In this document: positions 46,387 to 55,210 of the stretch, piece after piece
How positions within the stretch are numbered: position 1 is the stretch's first letter
Layout of the letters: each line of letters opens with the position of its first letter
Assembly (NCBI GenBank): GCA_903861645.1
Contig: CAIOVE010000025.1
Location: 62,001 to 126,000, forward strand
Length of the DNA stretch: 64,000 bases
Source: an uncultured Hyphomicrobiales bacterium
GTDB taxonomy: Bacteria; Pseudomonadota; Alphaproteobacteria; Rhizobiales; Beijerinckiaceae
Reading direction: 5' to 3'
Program-made: the position numbers and the translations under genes
Notes under the pieces: model-generated
What the model was told of the DNA's origin: nothing
The model's database searches: none
What the model saw: the letters and a program-made list of their open reading frames with translations, nothing else

Positions 46387-47574
46387 TCAGAATCCCAGCG
46401 TCGGCTTGATATCGGCCGGCGCGACGCTCCAGCGCTTGCGCGGCTGATTCTCGGCGATCGCGCGCAACTCGCGCGCGAGGATCTTGCGCCACTGGATAAT
46501 AGCGATGTCCGAGCGGCCGAGGCGCTCGCCCTCGCGCCTGACGATGCGGCCCTGTCCGGCCTGTGTCGCGATGTCCTGAATGACGGCGAGATCGGGATGG
46601 CGCGTCTCCGCGTAGCGCCCGATCCCATTGATCAGATCGCGCGCCACCTCGCCCGCGGGTCGGGCCTCCGCCACGAGCTTGTCGTATTCGGCCTGTTTGG
46701 CGCGATAGATTTCGGCTTCCTCAGCCGTGCATTCCGTGTGTCCGGCGATCAGCCAGAGATGGTTCTCGTCGTCCACGGGCGTGAAATGGAAATAGATTTC
46801 ACGCCATCCGGGAATGTCCATGCCGGCGCGCGGCGGCACGATCACGCGCGTGACGTTGGGCGCGTAGTGGAGCGATACGCGCGCCAGGCCATTGCGCCGC
46901 GTACCCAGTCGCAACATGCCCCAATCCGTTTCCTCCGCCGAGACGATGGGCAGATCGACGGCGAGCGGCGCGTGCGATCCGCCAGGCGCGTGGGTGAAGG
47001 CGACATGCACCTCGTCCATGCTGTTTTCATAGCTTTGCAGATAGTTGCAGGGCAGTTGCTCGGCGTTCCAGATATCCATGATCCCTTCCGTCTCGCGGAC
47101 GGGAAAGGGCGGGAAGGCCGGGGGTTCGTCTTCGCCGAAATAAGCGTAGATCAGGCCGATATGCTCGCGCGTCGGATAGGCGCCGATGCGCACCTTGCGC
47201 GCGAAGCCCTCTTCCTCGGCGGGTTGCTCGACGCACTGACCGGAGCAATCGAACTTCCAGCCGTGATAGACGCAACGGATGTCGTCACCCTCGACCCACC
47301 CCAGATGCATTAGCGCGAAACGGTGCGGGCAGCGGGCGTCGATCAGATGCGCGGTTCCCGTCGCGCCGCGATAAAGCGTGAAATCCTCGCTCATGATCCG
47401 GATCGGCTTGGCCTCGCCCGGCGCGATGTCCTTGGACCGATGCACGGCGATCCAGAACTGGCGCATGAAAACGCCGCCCGGCGTTCCCGGCTTCGTTGTC
47501 GCCAGATCGACGCCAAAACGCGAGGCCGAGCCGTCTGAATCCGGGCCGTGGTCCGGCGAAACCGTCGTCGACAT
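46387..47574 (-). CDS. Rieske non-heme iron oxygenase, large subunit
   Basis: A 395-residue ring-hydroxylating or demethylating oxygenase. The Rieske cluster ligands are C82-x-H84 (CPHR) and C101-xx-H104 (CVYHGWKF). The catalytic iron triad is in [12 protein letters not shown] (H190 and H195, with D187 as bridge) and the later [12 protein letters not shown] aspartate. It resembles phthalate- or VanA-type monooxygenase alpha subunits. No reductase or ferredoxin gene is near. It stands on the opposite strand between the M16 pair and mutL, which are usually adjacent in related genomes, so it may be an insertion. Confidence 0.88.
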   Translation of the reverse strand: MSTTVSPDHGPDSDGSASRFGVDLATTKPGTPGGVFMRQFWIAVHRSKDIAPGEAKPIRIMSEDFTLYRGATGTAHLIDARCPHRFALMHLGWVEGDDIRCVYHGWKFDCSGQCVEQPAEEEGFARKVRIGAYPTREHIGLIYAYFGEDEPPAFPPFPVRETEGIMDIWNAEQLPCNYLQSYENSMDEVHVAFTHAPGGSHAPLAVDLPIVSAEETDWGMLRLGTRRNGLARVSLHYAPNVTRVIVPPRAGMDIPGWREIYFHFTPVDDENHLWLIAGHTECTAEEAEIYRAKQAEYDKLVAEARPAGEVARDLINGIGRYAETRHPDLAVIQDIATQAGQGRIVRREGERLGRSDIAIIQWRKILARELRAIAENQPRKRWSVAPADIKPTLGF

Positions 47575-47693
47575 ATCGCAATTCCTCCCTGTCTATTTTT
47601 CCTAGGATGAAGCCAGTCGGCGAGGTTCGCAAGGCGCGCGCAAGCCAACCAATTCTGCTAGATTCACGAACCAGCAACCTGATCGCGAACCGC

Positions 47694-49487
47694 ATGGCCA
47701 TCCGCCGCCTCGACCCCGTTCTCATCGATCGCATCGCCGCGGGCGAGGTGGTCGAGCGCCCGGCGTCCGCCGTCAAGGAACTCGTTGAAAACGCCCTCGA
47801 CGCGGGCGCGCGACGGATCGAGGTCGCCATCGAGGCGGGCGGTCGCAAGTTGATCCGCGTGGTTGACGACGGCGCCGGCATGGGCCCGGCGGATCTGGAA
47901 CTGGCGGTTGAGCGCCACGCCACGTCGAAACTGCCCGATGGGGATCTGACCAACATCGCCACGCTCGGTTTTCGGGGCGAGGCGCTGCCCTCCATCGCCT
48001 CGGTCGCGCGTCTCGAAATCGTCGCGCGCGAGAGGGGCGCGGCTCAGGGTCACGCCATCCGCGTCGAGGAAGGACGCAAGCGGCCCGTCACCCCCGCGCC
48101 GGCCTCCCCCGGCGCTCGGATCGAAGTGCGCGATCTTTTCGCCGCGACGCCGGCGCGGTTGAAGTTTCTCAAGGGCGATCGCGCCGAGGCGCAGGCCGTT
48201 GCCGATGTGATCAAGCGTCTCGCCATGGCGCATCCCCAGGCGCGTTTCGCCTTGTCCGGCGATAATCTGACCGGCTTCGACTATGCCGCCTGCCCGCCCG
48301 GCGCCGGGGGCGTTCTCGCCCGCGTTTCGCAGGTGCTGGGCGAGGATTTCCGCGCCAACGCGCTGGAGGTTTCCGCCGAGCGCGAGGGCTTTCGTCTCGA
48401 TGGCTTCGCCGGTCTGCCGACATTCCATCGGGCGAACGCGCGCGCGCAATATCTTTTCGTCAATGGCCGGCCGGTGCGCGACAAGCTGCTGCATGGCGCC
48501 GTGCGCGCCGCCTACATGGATTTTCTCCCCGCCGACCGGCATCCCGCGCTTGCGCTATTCCTGACGTGCGATCCGCGGGAGGTCGACATCAACGTGCATC
48601 CGGCCAAGGCCGAGGTGCGGTTTCGCGATCCCGGCCTCGTGCGCGGCCTGATCGTCGGCGCGCTCAAGCAGACGCTGTCCGCGGGCGCGCGTCGCGCCTC
48701 GACGGGCGGCGGCGCGGGGGCGCTTGATGTTTTCGCGCGCCGGACATTCACGCCGGAGGCCCCGCGCGGCGGCTGGGATTGGCGACAATCGCCGAACGCG
48801 CCCGCTTCTTCGGGCTTCGGCGAACAGGCGCAGGCGTCGTTCGAGCCGCCCCCGCCCATGGCGGACACACGGTCCCATGACCGCCCGGCCGAGGTCGCCG
48901 ATCTGGACGCGCCGCTTGGCGCCGCGCGTGCGCAAATTCACGACACCTACATCGTGTCCCAGACCCGCGACGGCTTTGTCATCGTCGATCAACACGCGGC
49001 CCATGAGCGGATTGTCTACGAACGGCTGAAGCGACAGCGCGCCGAATCCGGCGTCGCCCGTCAGTTGCAACTGATTCCGGTGATTGTCGATCTCGATCCC
49101 GCCGATATCGAGCGCCTGCTCGAGAACGCCGGGGCGCTGGCCCAACTGGGGCTGGCGATCGAGCCGTTCGGACCCGGCGCGGTCGCGGTGAGCGAGTCGC
49201 CCGCACTGCTCGCCAAGGCCGATCTCGGGCGGCTCGTGCGCGACGTCGCCGACACTTTGGCTGAACATGGTTCCGCCGTTTCGCTGGAGAAGCGGCTGGA
49301 TCAGGTGCTGGCGACCATGGCGTGCCACCACTCCGTGCGGGCGGGTCGTCGCCTGACCGGCGAGGAGATGAACGCGTTGTTGCGCGAGATGGAAGCGACG
49401 CCCGGATCGGGCCAGTGCAACCACGGGCGACCAACCTATATCGAGATGAAACTGGCGGACGTGGAGCGTCTGTTCGGTCGCGCCTGA
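47694..49487 (+). CDS. mutL: DNA mismatch repair protein MutL
   Basis: A 597-residue GHKL ATPase that links MutS to the repair nuclease step. N-terminal motifs: [32 protein letters not shown] and [15 protein letters not shown]. The C-terminal half keeps [14 protein letters not shown], the endonuclease metal motif, and later CHHSVRAG and CNHGRPT (with asparagine where proline is usual). So it may be an endonuclease-type MutL. The ATG gives the normal family start; an in-frame upstream extension lies in the Rieske gene. Confidence 0.95.
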   Translation: MAIRRLDPVLIDRIAAGEVVERPASAVKELVENALDAGARRIEVAIEAGGRKLIRVVDDGAGMGPADLELAVERHATSKLPDGDLTNIATLGFRGEALPSIASVARLEIVARERGAAQGHAIRVEEGRKRPVTPAPASPGARIEVRDLFAATPARLKFLKGDRAEAQAVADVIKRLAMAHPQARFALSGDNLTGFDYAACPPGAGGVLARVSQVLGEDFRANALEVSAEREGFRLDGFAGLPTFHRANARAQYLFVNGRPVRDKLLHGAVRAAYMDFLPADRHPALALFLTCDPREVDINVHPAKAEVRFRDPGLVRGLIVGALKQTLSAGARRASTGGGAGALDVFARRTFTPEAPRGGWDWRQSPNAPASSGFGEQAQASFEPPPPMADTRSHDRPAEVADLDAPLGAARAQIHDTYIVSQTRDGFVIVDQHAAHERIVYERLKRQRAESGVARQLQLIPVIVDLDPADIERLLENAGALAQLGLAIEPFGPGAVAVSESPALLAKADLGRLVRDVADTLAEHGSAVSLEKRLDQVLATMACHHSVRAGRRLTGEEMNALLREMEATPGSGQCNHGRPTYIEMKLADVERLFGRA

Positions 49488-49598
49488 GCGACCACGAAGG
49501 CGTGATCGCCGACCGCCGCGGCCTTGACGCGTGGAACGCGCCTACCTACCTTCCGGCGACTTCAGTCATCGCCCGGACGGGCGGAAAGGACTCATCCG

Positions 49599-49919
49599 AT
49601 GTCGACCGTTAAGACCACCGACGCCAGCTTCGACGCCGACGTCATCAAGTCCACCGAGCCCGTCGTGGTCGATTTCTGGGCGGAATGGTGCGGCCCCTGC
49701 AAGATGATCGGCCCGTCGCTCGAGGAAATCGCGACGGAAATGAAGGGCAAGGTCAAGATCGTCAAGCTCAACGTTGACGAAAATCCCGCGGTGTCGGGCA
49801 AGCTCGGCATTCGTTCCATCCCGACGCTCATGCTGTTCAAGGATGGCAAGCTGAGCTCGCAGAAGGTCGGCGCCGCCCCCAAGGGCGAACTCGTCAAGTG
49901 GATCAACGGCGCCATCTGA
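49599..49919 (+). CDS. trxA: Thioredoxin
   Basis: A 106-residue thioredoxin with the active site [10 protein letters not shown] (C31, C34). It reduces disulfides in cytosolic proteins with electrons from NADPH via thioredoxin reductase. The start [12 protein letters not shown] follows AAAGGA. Its transcript should end at the intrinsic terminator that overlaps the end of the convergent potF-like gene. Confidence 0.96.
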   Translation: MSTVKTTDASFDADVIKSTEPVVVDFWAEWCGPCKMIGPSLEEIATEMKGKVKIVKLNVDENPAVSGKLGIRSIPTLMLFKDGKLSSQKVGAAPKGELVKWINGAI

Positions 49920-49937
49920 CGCCGTTTCCCCGTTCGG

Positions 49938-51023
49938 TTATTTTCCGGTCTTCACGCGCGTCCACTCGCGCGTGAAGATTTTTTGTGTCGCCTGATCGTT
50001 GGCGGACACGACGAACAGGTTTCGCAAGCCTTCGTCCGTTGGGTAGATCGACGAATTGCCGAGAATATCCTTGTCGATGAGCGGCTTCGACGCGAGAACC
50101 CCATTGGCGAAATTGGTCGTCGCGGTGTTGCGCGCGGCAACCTCCGGCCGCAGCAGATAATCAATGAAGGCGTGCGCCTCGTTCACATGTGGCGCGTCCC
50201 TGGGGATCGCCAGATTGTCGAGCGACATGAGCGCGCCCTCTTTCGGGATGACGTAGTTTATGTCGATGCCGTTCGCCGCCTCGCGAGCGCGATTGCGCGC
50301 CTGAAAACTGTCGCCCGCCCATCCCACGGCGAGGCAGATATCGCCGTTGGCGAGGGCGTTGATGTATTCGGACGAATGAAATTTCTTCACGAAGGGCTTA
50401 ACGCGCGTCAATAGATCGGCCGCGCGATGGATATCGTCCGGTTTTTTTGAATCCGGATTGACGCCCATGTATTTGAGCGCGGACGTGAAGATATCCTCCG
50501 GGCTGTCGAGCATGTAGACGCCGCAATCGGCGAATTTCCGCAGATTTTCCGGCTTGAAGACCGCGTCCCATGAATCGATTGGCTTGCCCGCCAGTCGTTG
50601 GCGCGCCTTGTCCACGTTGTAGGCGATGCCCGTGGTGAACCACATGTAGTTCACCGCGTACTGGTTGCCCGGATCGTAAACCGCGAGGCGCGACGTGATG
50701 TCGGGCCACATTCCCTTCAGGTTTGGCAACTTTGCCTTGTCGAGTTTCTGGTAGACGCCGGCCTTGATCTGTCGCGACAGAAAGGTCGCGGAGGGAACGA
50801 CGATGTCGTAATCCGTCTTGCCGGCGAAGAGCTTTGTTTCCAGCGCCTCGTTGGAATCGTAGGTGTCGTAGACAACCTTGATCCCGGTTTCCTTCGTGAA
50901 TTCGTCGAGCACCTTCGGATCGATGTAATCCGACCAATTGTAGACGTTGACGACCTTGTCCTGCGCCACCGCGGGCGTGGCGCACAGCATCAGCGCGGCG
51001 AGCGTCGACTTGATGAATCGCAT
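49938..51023 (-). CDS. potF: Polyamine ABC transporter substrate-binding protein (PotF-like)
   Basis: A 361-residue periplasmic binding protein. Signal peptide MRFIKSTLAALMLCATPAVA, then VVNVYNWSDYIDPKVLDEFTKETGIKVVYDTYDSNEALETKL, which is diagnostic for PotF/PotD. Later blocks VGWAGDSFQARNR and DNLAIPRDAPHVNEAHAFIDYLL fit putrescine-binding PotF. No permease or ATPase genes are nearby. It lies 18 bases downstream of an aminotransferase gene on the same strand, and its last codons contain the trxA terminator. Confidence 0.9.
   Translation of the reverse strand: MRFIKSTLAALMLCATPAVAQDKVVNVYNWSDYIDPKVLDEFTKETGIKVVYDTYDSNEALETKLFAGKTDYDIVVPSATFLSRQIKAGVYQKLDKAKLPNLKGMWPDITSRLAVYDPGNQYAVNYMWFTTGIAYNVDKARQRLAGKPIDSWDAVFKPENLRKFADCGVYMLDSPEDIFTSALKYMGVNPDSKKPDDIHRAADLLTRVKPFVKKFHSSEYINALANGDICLAVGWAGDSFQARNRAREAANGIDINYVIPKEGALMSLDNLAIPRDAPHVNEAHAFIDYLLRPEVAARNTATTNFANGVLASKPLIDKDILGNSSIYPTDEGLRNLFVVSANDQATQKIFTREWTRVKTGK
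49950..49984 (+). terminator. Intrinsic terminator of trxA inside the potF coding end
   Basis: CTTCACGCGCG (49950-49960) pairs perfectly with CGCGCGTGAAG (49967-49977) around TCCACT, followed by ATTTTTT. It ends the trxA transcript 30 bases past its stop. The same bases, read leftward, encode the last residues of PotF (IFTREWTRVKTGK). Confidence 0.82.
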
Positions 51024-51041
51024 GCCGAATTCTCCGGTTGG

Positions 51042-52190
51042 TCAGCGACGGATCGCGCCGCGCAGGCGTTCAAGCCCCGCGTCGAGCGTCGCGTCGTTCT
51101 TGGCGAAGCAGAAGCGCACGACGGTGCGCACGTGGTTTTCCGCGTAGAAGGCGGAAACCGGAATCGCCGCGACGCCATGCTCCTCGACCAGTCGCCGGCA
51201 GAAGGCGACGTCATCCGTTTCCCCGATGGCGCCGATATCGACGTTGACGAAATAGGTGCCATCGCTCGCGATGACCGGAAAGCCGCACGCGACAAGTCCC
51301 TCGCAGAATCGGTCGCGGCTTCGTTGAAAGCCGGCCTTCATCCGCGCGAAATAATCCTCGTCCTTGCCCAGTCCATAGGCGACGGCGACCTGCAGGTTGG
51401 GTGGCGTCGTGAAGGTGAGGAACTGATGCGACTTGGCGATGACGCGCATGATGTCGGGCGCCGCGACGACAAGGCCAACCTTCCAGCCCGTCAGCGAGAA
51501 TATCTTGCCGGCGGAGCCGATCTTGATCGTTCGTTCGCGCATGGAGGGAATCGACAGCATCGAGACATGCGGGCGACCGTCGAAAATGACATGCTCCCAG
51601 ACTTCGTCGCAGATGGCGATGGCGTTGAAACGCGCGCAATAGCGCGCCAGCAATTCGACCTGCGCGCGCTCGTAAACGATGCCGCTGGGATTCAATGGAT
51701 TGTTGAAGATCACCGCGCGCGTGCGTTCATTGAACACGGCGTCGAGATCGGCTTCGGTGAACGTCCAGCGCGGCGGTCGCAACGTCACGAAACGCGCGAC
51801 GCCGCCCGCGCGCTCCACAAGCGGCAGATAGGCGTCGTATGTCGGCTGGAACAGAACGACTTCGTCGCCGGGCTCAACGGTGGCGAGAATCGCGCCGGCG
51901 ATGGCCTCGGTGGCGCCCGAGGTCACCATCGTTTCCGTCGCCGCGTCGATTTTCACGCCATGGAACCGCCCGTAATGTTCGGCGATCGCGCCGCGCAGCT
52001 CCGGCAGGCCCATCATCGAAGGATACTGATTGTAGCCGTTCAGGACGGCGTCGGCGGCCTTGCGGCGCACGTCCTCGGGACCGGGATCGTCGGGAAAGCC
52101 CTGCCCCAGATTGACGGCCTGCTTTTCGCGGGCGAGCGACGACATCACCTCGAAGATGGTGGTGGGCAGATTGGCGAAAAGACGGTTCAT
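51042..52190 (-). CDS. Class I/II PLP aminotransferase
   Basis: A 382-residue fold-type I aminotransferase. The PLP lysine is in GSAGKIFSLTGWKVG; NNPLNPSG and the Y of NQYPSMMGLPELR are typical. The protein resembles kynurenine/methionine aminotransferases and succinyldiaminopimelate transferases; the substrate is not set by motifs. The long frame upstream is a shadow of cobU; MNRLFANLPTTIFEVM is the family start. It is followed by potF after 18 bases, and the divergent cobU starts 72 bases upstream. Confidence 0.9.
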   Translation of the reverse strand: MNRLFANLPTTIFEVMSSLAREKQAVNLGQGFPDDPGPEDVRRKAADAVLNGYNQYPSMMGLPELRGAIAEHYGRFHGVKIDAATETMVTSGATEAIAGAILATVEPGDEVVLFQPTYDAYLPLVERAGGVARFVTLRPPRWTFTEADLDAVFNERTRAVIFNNPLNPSGIVYERAQVELLARYCARFNAIAICDEVWEHVIFDGRPHVSMLSIPSMRERTIKIGSAGKIFSLTGWKVGLVVAAPDIMRVIAKSHQFLTFTTPPNLQVAVAYGLGKDEDYFARMKAGFQRSRDRFCEGLVACGFPVIASDGTYFVNVDIGAIGETDDVAFCRRLVEEHGVAAIPVSAFYAENHVRTVVRFCFAKNDATLDAGLERLRGAIRR

Positions 52191-52262
52191 CCGGCTATCC
52201 CGAAACACGGCGAACCCGATTAATATCACAGTCGCGAAGCGGCCTGAAAGACGGTCGCGAGC

Positions 52263-52805
52263 ATGCCGGAAGATCCCATGACCGAAGAAACCATTTTGAT
52301 CCTCGGCGGCGCGCGCTCCGGCAAGAGCCGTCACGCCCAGTCGCTGGCGGATGCGTCGGGCGGCGCGCCCGTCATGATCGCGACTGCGCGCGCGGGAGAC
52401 GCCGAGATGGTCGCGCGGATCGATCGGCACCGTCGCGACCGTGACGATCGATGGCGGCTTGTCGAGGAACCGCTCGATCTCGTCGGCGCGCTTGGGCGGA
52501 CGCGTGGATCGGCGAACCTCGTTGTCGTCGATTGCCTGACCTTCTGGCTGTTCAACCTGATCGAGGCTGGCCGCGACATACACGCGGAGACCGGGCGCCT
52601 CGTCGCGGAGATTGGCCGGCGCGCCGGTCCGATTGTTTTCGTGTCGAACGAAGTCGGTTTCGGCATCGTGCCCGCGACCGAGCTCGGCCGACGCTTTCGC
52701 GATGAACAGGGACTGCTCAATCAGGCCGTCGCGCGCGCATGTGATCGGGTGGTTCTCGTGGTCGCCGGTCTGACGCTCTCGTTGAAGGGTGGCGCGCCTT
52801 CCTAG
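52263..52805 (+). CDS. cobU: Bifunctional adenosylcobinamide kinase/adenosylcobinamide-phosphate guanylyltransferase
   Basis: A 180-residue enzyme of cobalamin assembly and cobinamide salvage. The P-loop GGARSGKSRHAQSLA lies at residues 15-29, and VDCLTFWLFNLI and VSNEVGFGIVPATELGRRFRD follow, as in CobU/CobP. A second ATG lies five codons in (52278). It stops 45 bases before a cobalamin riboswitch, so the riboswitch controls the downstream btuB and not this gene. Confidence 0.94.
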   Translation: MPEDPMTEETILILGGARSGKSRHAQSLADASGGAPVMIATARAGDAEMVARIDRHRRDRDDRWRLVEEPLDLVGALGRTRGSANLVVVDCLTFWLFNLIEAGRDIHAETGRLVAEIGRRAGPIVFVSNEVGFGIVPATELGRRFRDEQGLLNQAVARACDRVVLVVAGLTLSLKGGAPS

Positions 52806-52849
52806 ACCCTCGAGGCGGGGGATTGCCACGCAAGGTGACAGTCGATACC

Positions 52850-53035
52850 GTCAAGATCGTATTGGTGCCCCGGTCGCAAGCTCGGGGTAAACGGGAACGC
52901 GGTGAGGGAGAAATCCCGATGCCGCGGCTGCCCCCGCAACTGTAAGCGGCGAGCCACTTTCGATCATGTCACTGGAGCCCAGGCTCCGGGAAGGCAGGGA
53001 GAACGGCGACGACCCGCGAGCCAGGAGACCGGCCA
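52850..53035 (+). promoter_or_regulatory. Cobalamin (B12) riboswitch
   Basis: The conserved core is all present: GGTGCCCCGG near the 5' side, GTAAACGGGAACGCGGTGAG, then the AAATCCCG and GCGGCTGCCCCCGCAACTGT blocks (about 52890-52942), TCACTGG with GGAAGGC, and the B12 box GAGCCAGGAGACCGGCC at 53018-53034. It lies directly before the BtuB-like gene, whose expression would fall when adenosylcobalamin is bound. Confidence 0.95.
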
Positions 53036-53082
53036 ATGCGTGGTTCAACTCGCGATCCGTCGGTGGGACGGGTGGAGGTCTC

Positions 53083-55113
53083 ATGTCCAGCTCGAATTCG
53101 GGCCGCGCGCGCGTGGTCCTTGGTTTCATTTATTCCCTGACATCGTCGGTCGTCATCGCGCAGGAGGCCGTCACGCCCTTGCCGCCCGTCGTTGTGACTG
53201 CGACGCGCGGTCCACTCGATGTCGCCCGCGCCGGCAGCGCGATTGATGTCGTTACGCACGACGATATCGAGCGGCTCGGCGCGACAAGTCTGCGCGACGC
53301 GCTGCAAGCCGTGCCGGGCCTTTACATTCACGATGGCGGCGGCGCCGGATCGACGTCGAACGTCACCCTGCGCGCCTCCAACCCCGGACAAACGCTCGTT
53401 CTGATGGATGGCGTGCGGATCGGCGATCCCACCGGCACCGATGGCGCCTTCGATTTCGGTACGCTGGCGTTGGGCGATATCGAGCGGATCGAGGTGTTGC
53501 GTGGCCCGCAGTCGGCGCTCTACGGCTCCGACGCCATGGGCGGGGTGGTGCAGATCATCACGCGCAAGGGCGAGGGACCGCCGAGGAAATCGGTCGCCAT
53601 CGAGGGCGGCGCCTATGGAACGCTGCGGACGCGCGCGTCGATCTCCGGCGGCGCCGATACGGTATCCTACGCGTTTTCCGTCGATGCGCTTCATAGCGAC
53701 GGGTTTCCTCGTTATGGCTACCGCGCCAACCATCCGGTCTTTCTGCTCGATGGCGTGACGCCATTGCCCGCGGCGCCGGGTGGCGACGCCACCAACCGGG
53801 CGGGCGTGTCGGGGCGGGTTTCCTACAAGCTCGGCGAAGCGACGGAGGTCGAGGTCGGCTTTTCCGGCTCGAGCAATCGCCTGTCGATTGACAACCCCTA
53901 TGTCTTCGCGCCGTCCGATGTGTTCAGTCCGTTCAACGCGTCGAAGGAAAGCAGCGGACAGGCCTATGCGAAAGTCGTCAACCACGCGTTCGACGGACGC
54001 CTGACCAATCAGTTGACCCTGTTTGGCGGCGCGCTCGATCGCGTCATCGCGCAGACCGAATCCTGTCCCGAGGATTACGTCTCGAATTGCTGGACGAACT
54101 ATCGCGGCGTGCGCGTTGGCGCCGAATATCAGGGCGATCTCAAGTTGGGCGGTCTCGGCCAACTGACGTTCGGCCTGCGCAACGAGACCGAGCGCGCCTT
54201 TTTCTCCCATGATCTGCCATTGAATCTTGGCGGCGGTCATGTCGCTGATTTTTCCGGCCAGCAGACGACGAACTCCGTCTTCGGCCTCTATCAGTTCACC
54301 CTGTTCGACCGGCTTGATCTGTCCCTGGCGGGCCGCGAGGATAGCGTGGTGGAGGGTCGCTCCTTCCTGACCGGTCGCGCGACGGCGGCTTGGCGCCTCA
54401 ACGATTCTGGCACGAAACTGCGCGCCAGCCTGGGCAGTGGCGCGAAGATACCAACGCTTTATCAACGCTACAGCGTCTATGGCGACCCGACGTTGAAGCC
54501 CGAGGAGAATGTCGGCGTCGACGCCGGCGTCGACCAGTCGCTGTTCAACGATCGACTGCGCCTGTCGGCGAGCGTTTTCAGCAACAGCTATCGAAATCTC
54601 ATCGGGTTCAACTCGGCTGTTTTCGATCCGGGCACGGGCGCCTTTACCGCGCCGGGCTGCGCGCCGGCCCAGCAAATGACCGGCTGCTATTACAACGTCG
54701 GTCGCGCCACGACGCGCGGCGTCGAGTTTTCGGCAACCGCCGACATCGTCCCCGAGGAATGGCGCGCCACCGCCAGCTACACCTACATGGACGCCATCAA
54801 CAAGATTACGTCGCAGGGCCTGATGCAGCAGCCCCGGCACAAGGCGGTCGGCTCGCTGGTCTATACGGGCGTGCCCAAATTGCGCCTCGAGGGTCGCATG
54901 ACAGTGGTTGGCGGGGTCATCGATTTCGGCTCCACGGCGCCCGTTCGCCTGCCCGCCTACTATCGTCTCGACGCCTACGCCAACTATCGCCTCGATGACC
55001 ATGTCACCCTGTTCGCCCGGCTCGAAAACCTGACCGATGCGCGTTACGTGGAAATCTACAATTATGGCGTGGCCGGCCGTTCGCTCTACGCCGGCCTGAA
55101 GGTCGATTGGTAG
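53083..55113 (+). CDS. btuB: TonB-dependent vitamin B12 receptor, BtuB-like
   Basis: A 676-residue outer-membrane receptor. Signal peptide ends near SVVIAQ, then the TonB box-like PPVVVTATR and the plug domain (LRDALQAVPGLYIHDGGGAGSTSNVTLRAS, GVRIGDPTG, IERIEVLRGPQSALYGSDAMGGVV), then the beta barrel ending YGVAGRSLYAGLKVDW with terminal aromatic residue. GGTGGAGG lies six bases before the ATG. The cobalamin riboswitch just upstream makes cobalamin or cobinamide uptake the likely role. A frame that runs upstream through the riboswitch is not real. Confidence 0.94.
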   Translation: MSSSNSGRARVVLGFIYSLTSSVVIAQEAVTPLPPVVVTATRGPLDVARAGSAIDVVTHDDIERLGATSLRDALQAVPGLYIHDGGGAGSTSNVTLRASNPGQTLVLMDGVRIGDPTGTDGAFDFGTLALGDIERIEVLRGPQSALYGSDAMGGVVQIITRKGEGPPRKSVAIEGGAYGTLRTRASISGGADTVSYAFSVDALHSDGFPRYGYRANHPVFLLDGVTPLPAAPGGDATNRAGVSGRVSYKLGEATEVEVGFSGSSNRLSIDNPYVFAPSDVFSPFNASKESSGQAYAKVVNHAFDGRLTNQLTLFGGALDRVIAQTESCPEDYVSNCWTNYRGVRVGAEYQGDLKLGGLGQLTFGLRNETERAFFSHDLPLNLGGGHVADFSGQQTTNSVFGLYQFTLFDRLDLSLAGREDSVVEGRSFLTGRATAAWRLNDSGTKLRASLGSGAKIPTLYQRYSVYGDPTLKPEENVGVDAGVDQSLFNDRLRLSASVFSNSYRNLIGFNSAVFDPGTGAFTAPGCAPAQQMTGCYYNVGRATTRGVEFSATADIVPEEWRATASYTYMDAINKITSQGLMQQPRHKAVGSLVYTGVPKLRLEGRMTVVGGVIDFGSTAPVRLPAYYRLDAYANYRLDDHVTLFARLENLTDARYVEIYNYGVAGRSLYAGLKVDW

Positions 55114-55124
55114 ATCAATCAGTC

Positions 55125-55166
55125 CGCGCGGCCCGGCCTTTGTCGGGTCGCGCGACGGATGGTTTT
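55125..55166 (+). terminator. Hairpin terminator after btuB
   Basis: CGCGCG-G-CCCG (55125-55135) pairs with CGGG-T-CGCGCG (55144-55154), with a G-T wobble and an eight-base loop. T5 follows at 55162-55166, seven bases from the stem, so it is weaker than a canonical intrinsic terminator. Confidence 0.55.
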
Positions 55167-55210
55167 TCTGTATCTGGGAGTCTCCGAACAGACTTGACGG
55201 GGAAGCACCC

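Noticed and set aside
47496-47693. N-terminal extension of MutL into the Rieske gene
   Set aside because: MutL family begins at [20 protein letters not shown]; the extension is antisense to the oxygenase.
50598-52223. 541-codon rightward frame opposite potF and the aminotransferase
   Set aside because: Antisense to two genes with full family motifs; composition is typical of shadow frames.
52966-53082. N-terminal extension of BtuB through the riboswitch
   Set aside because: The frame is open but covers conserved riboswitch blocks; the ATG at 53083 has a good GGAGG and starts a signal peptide.
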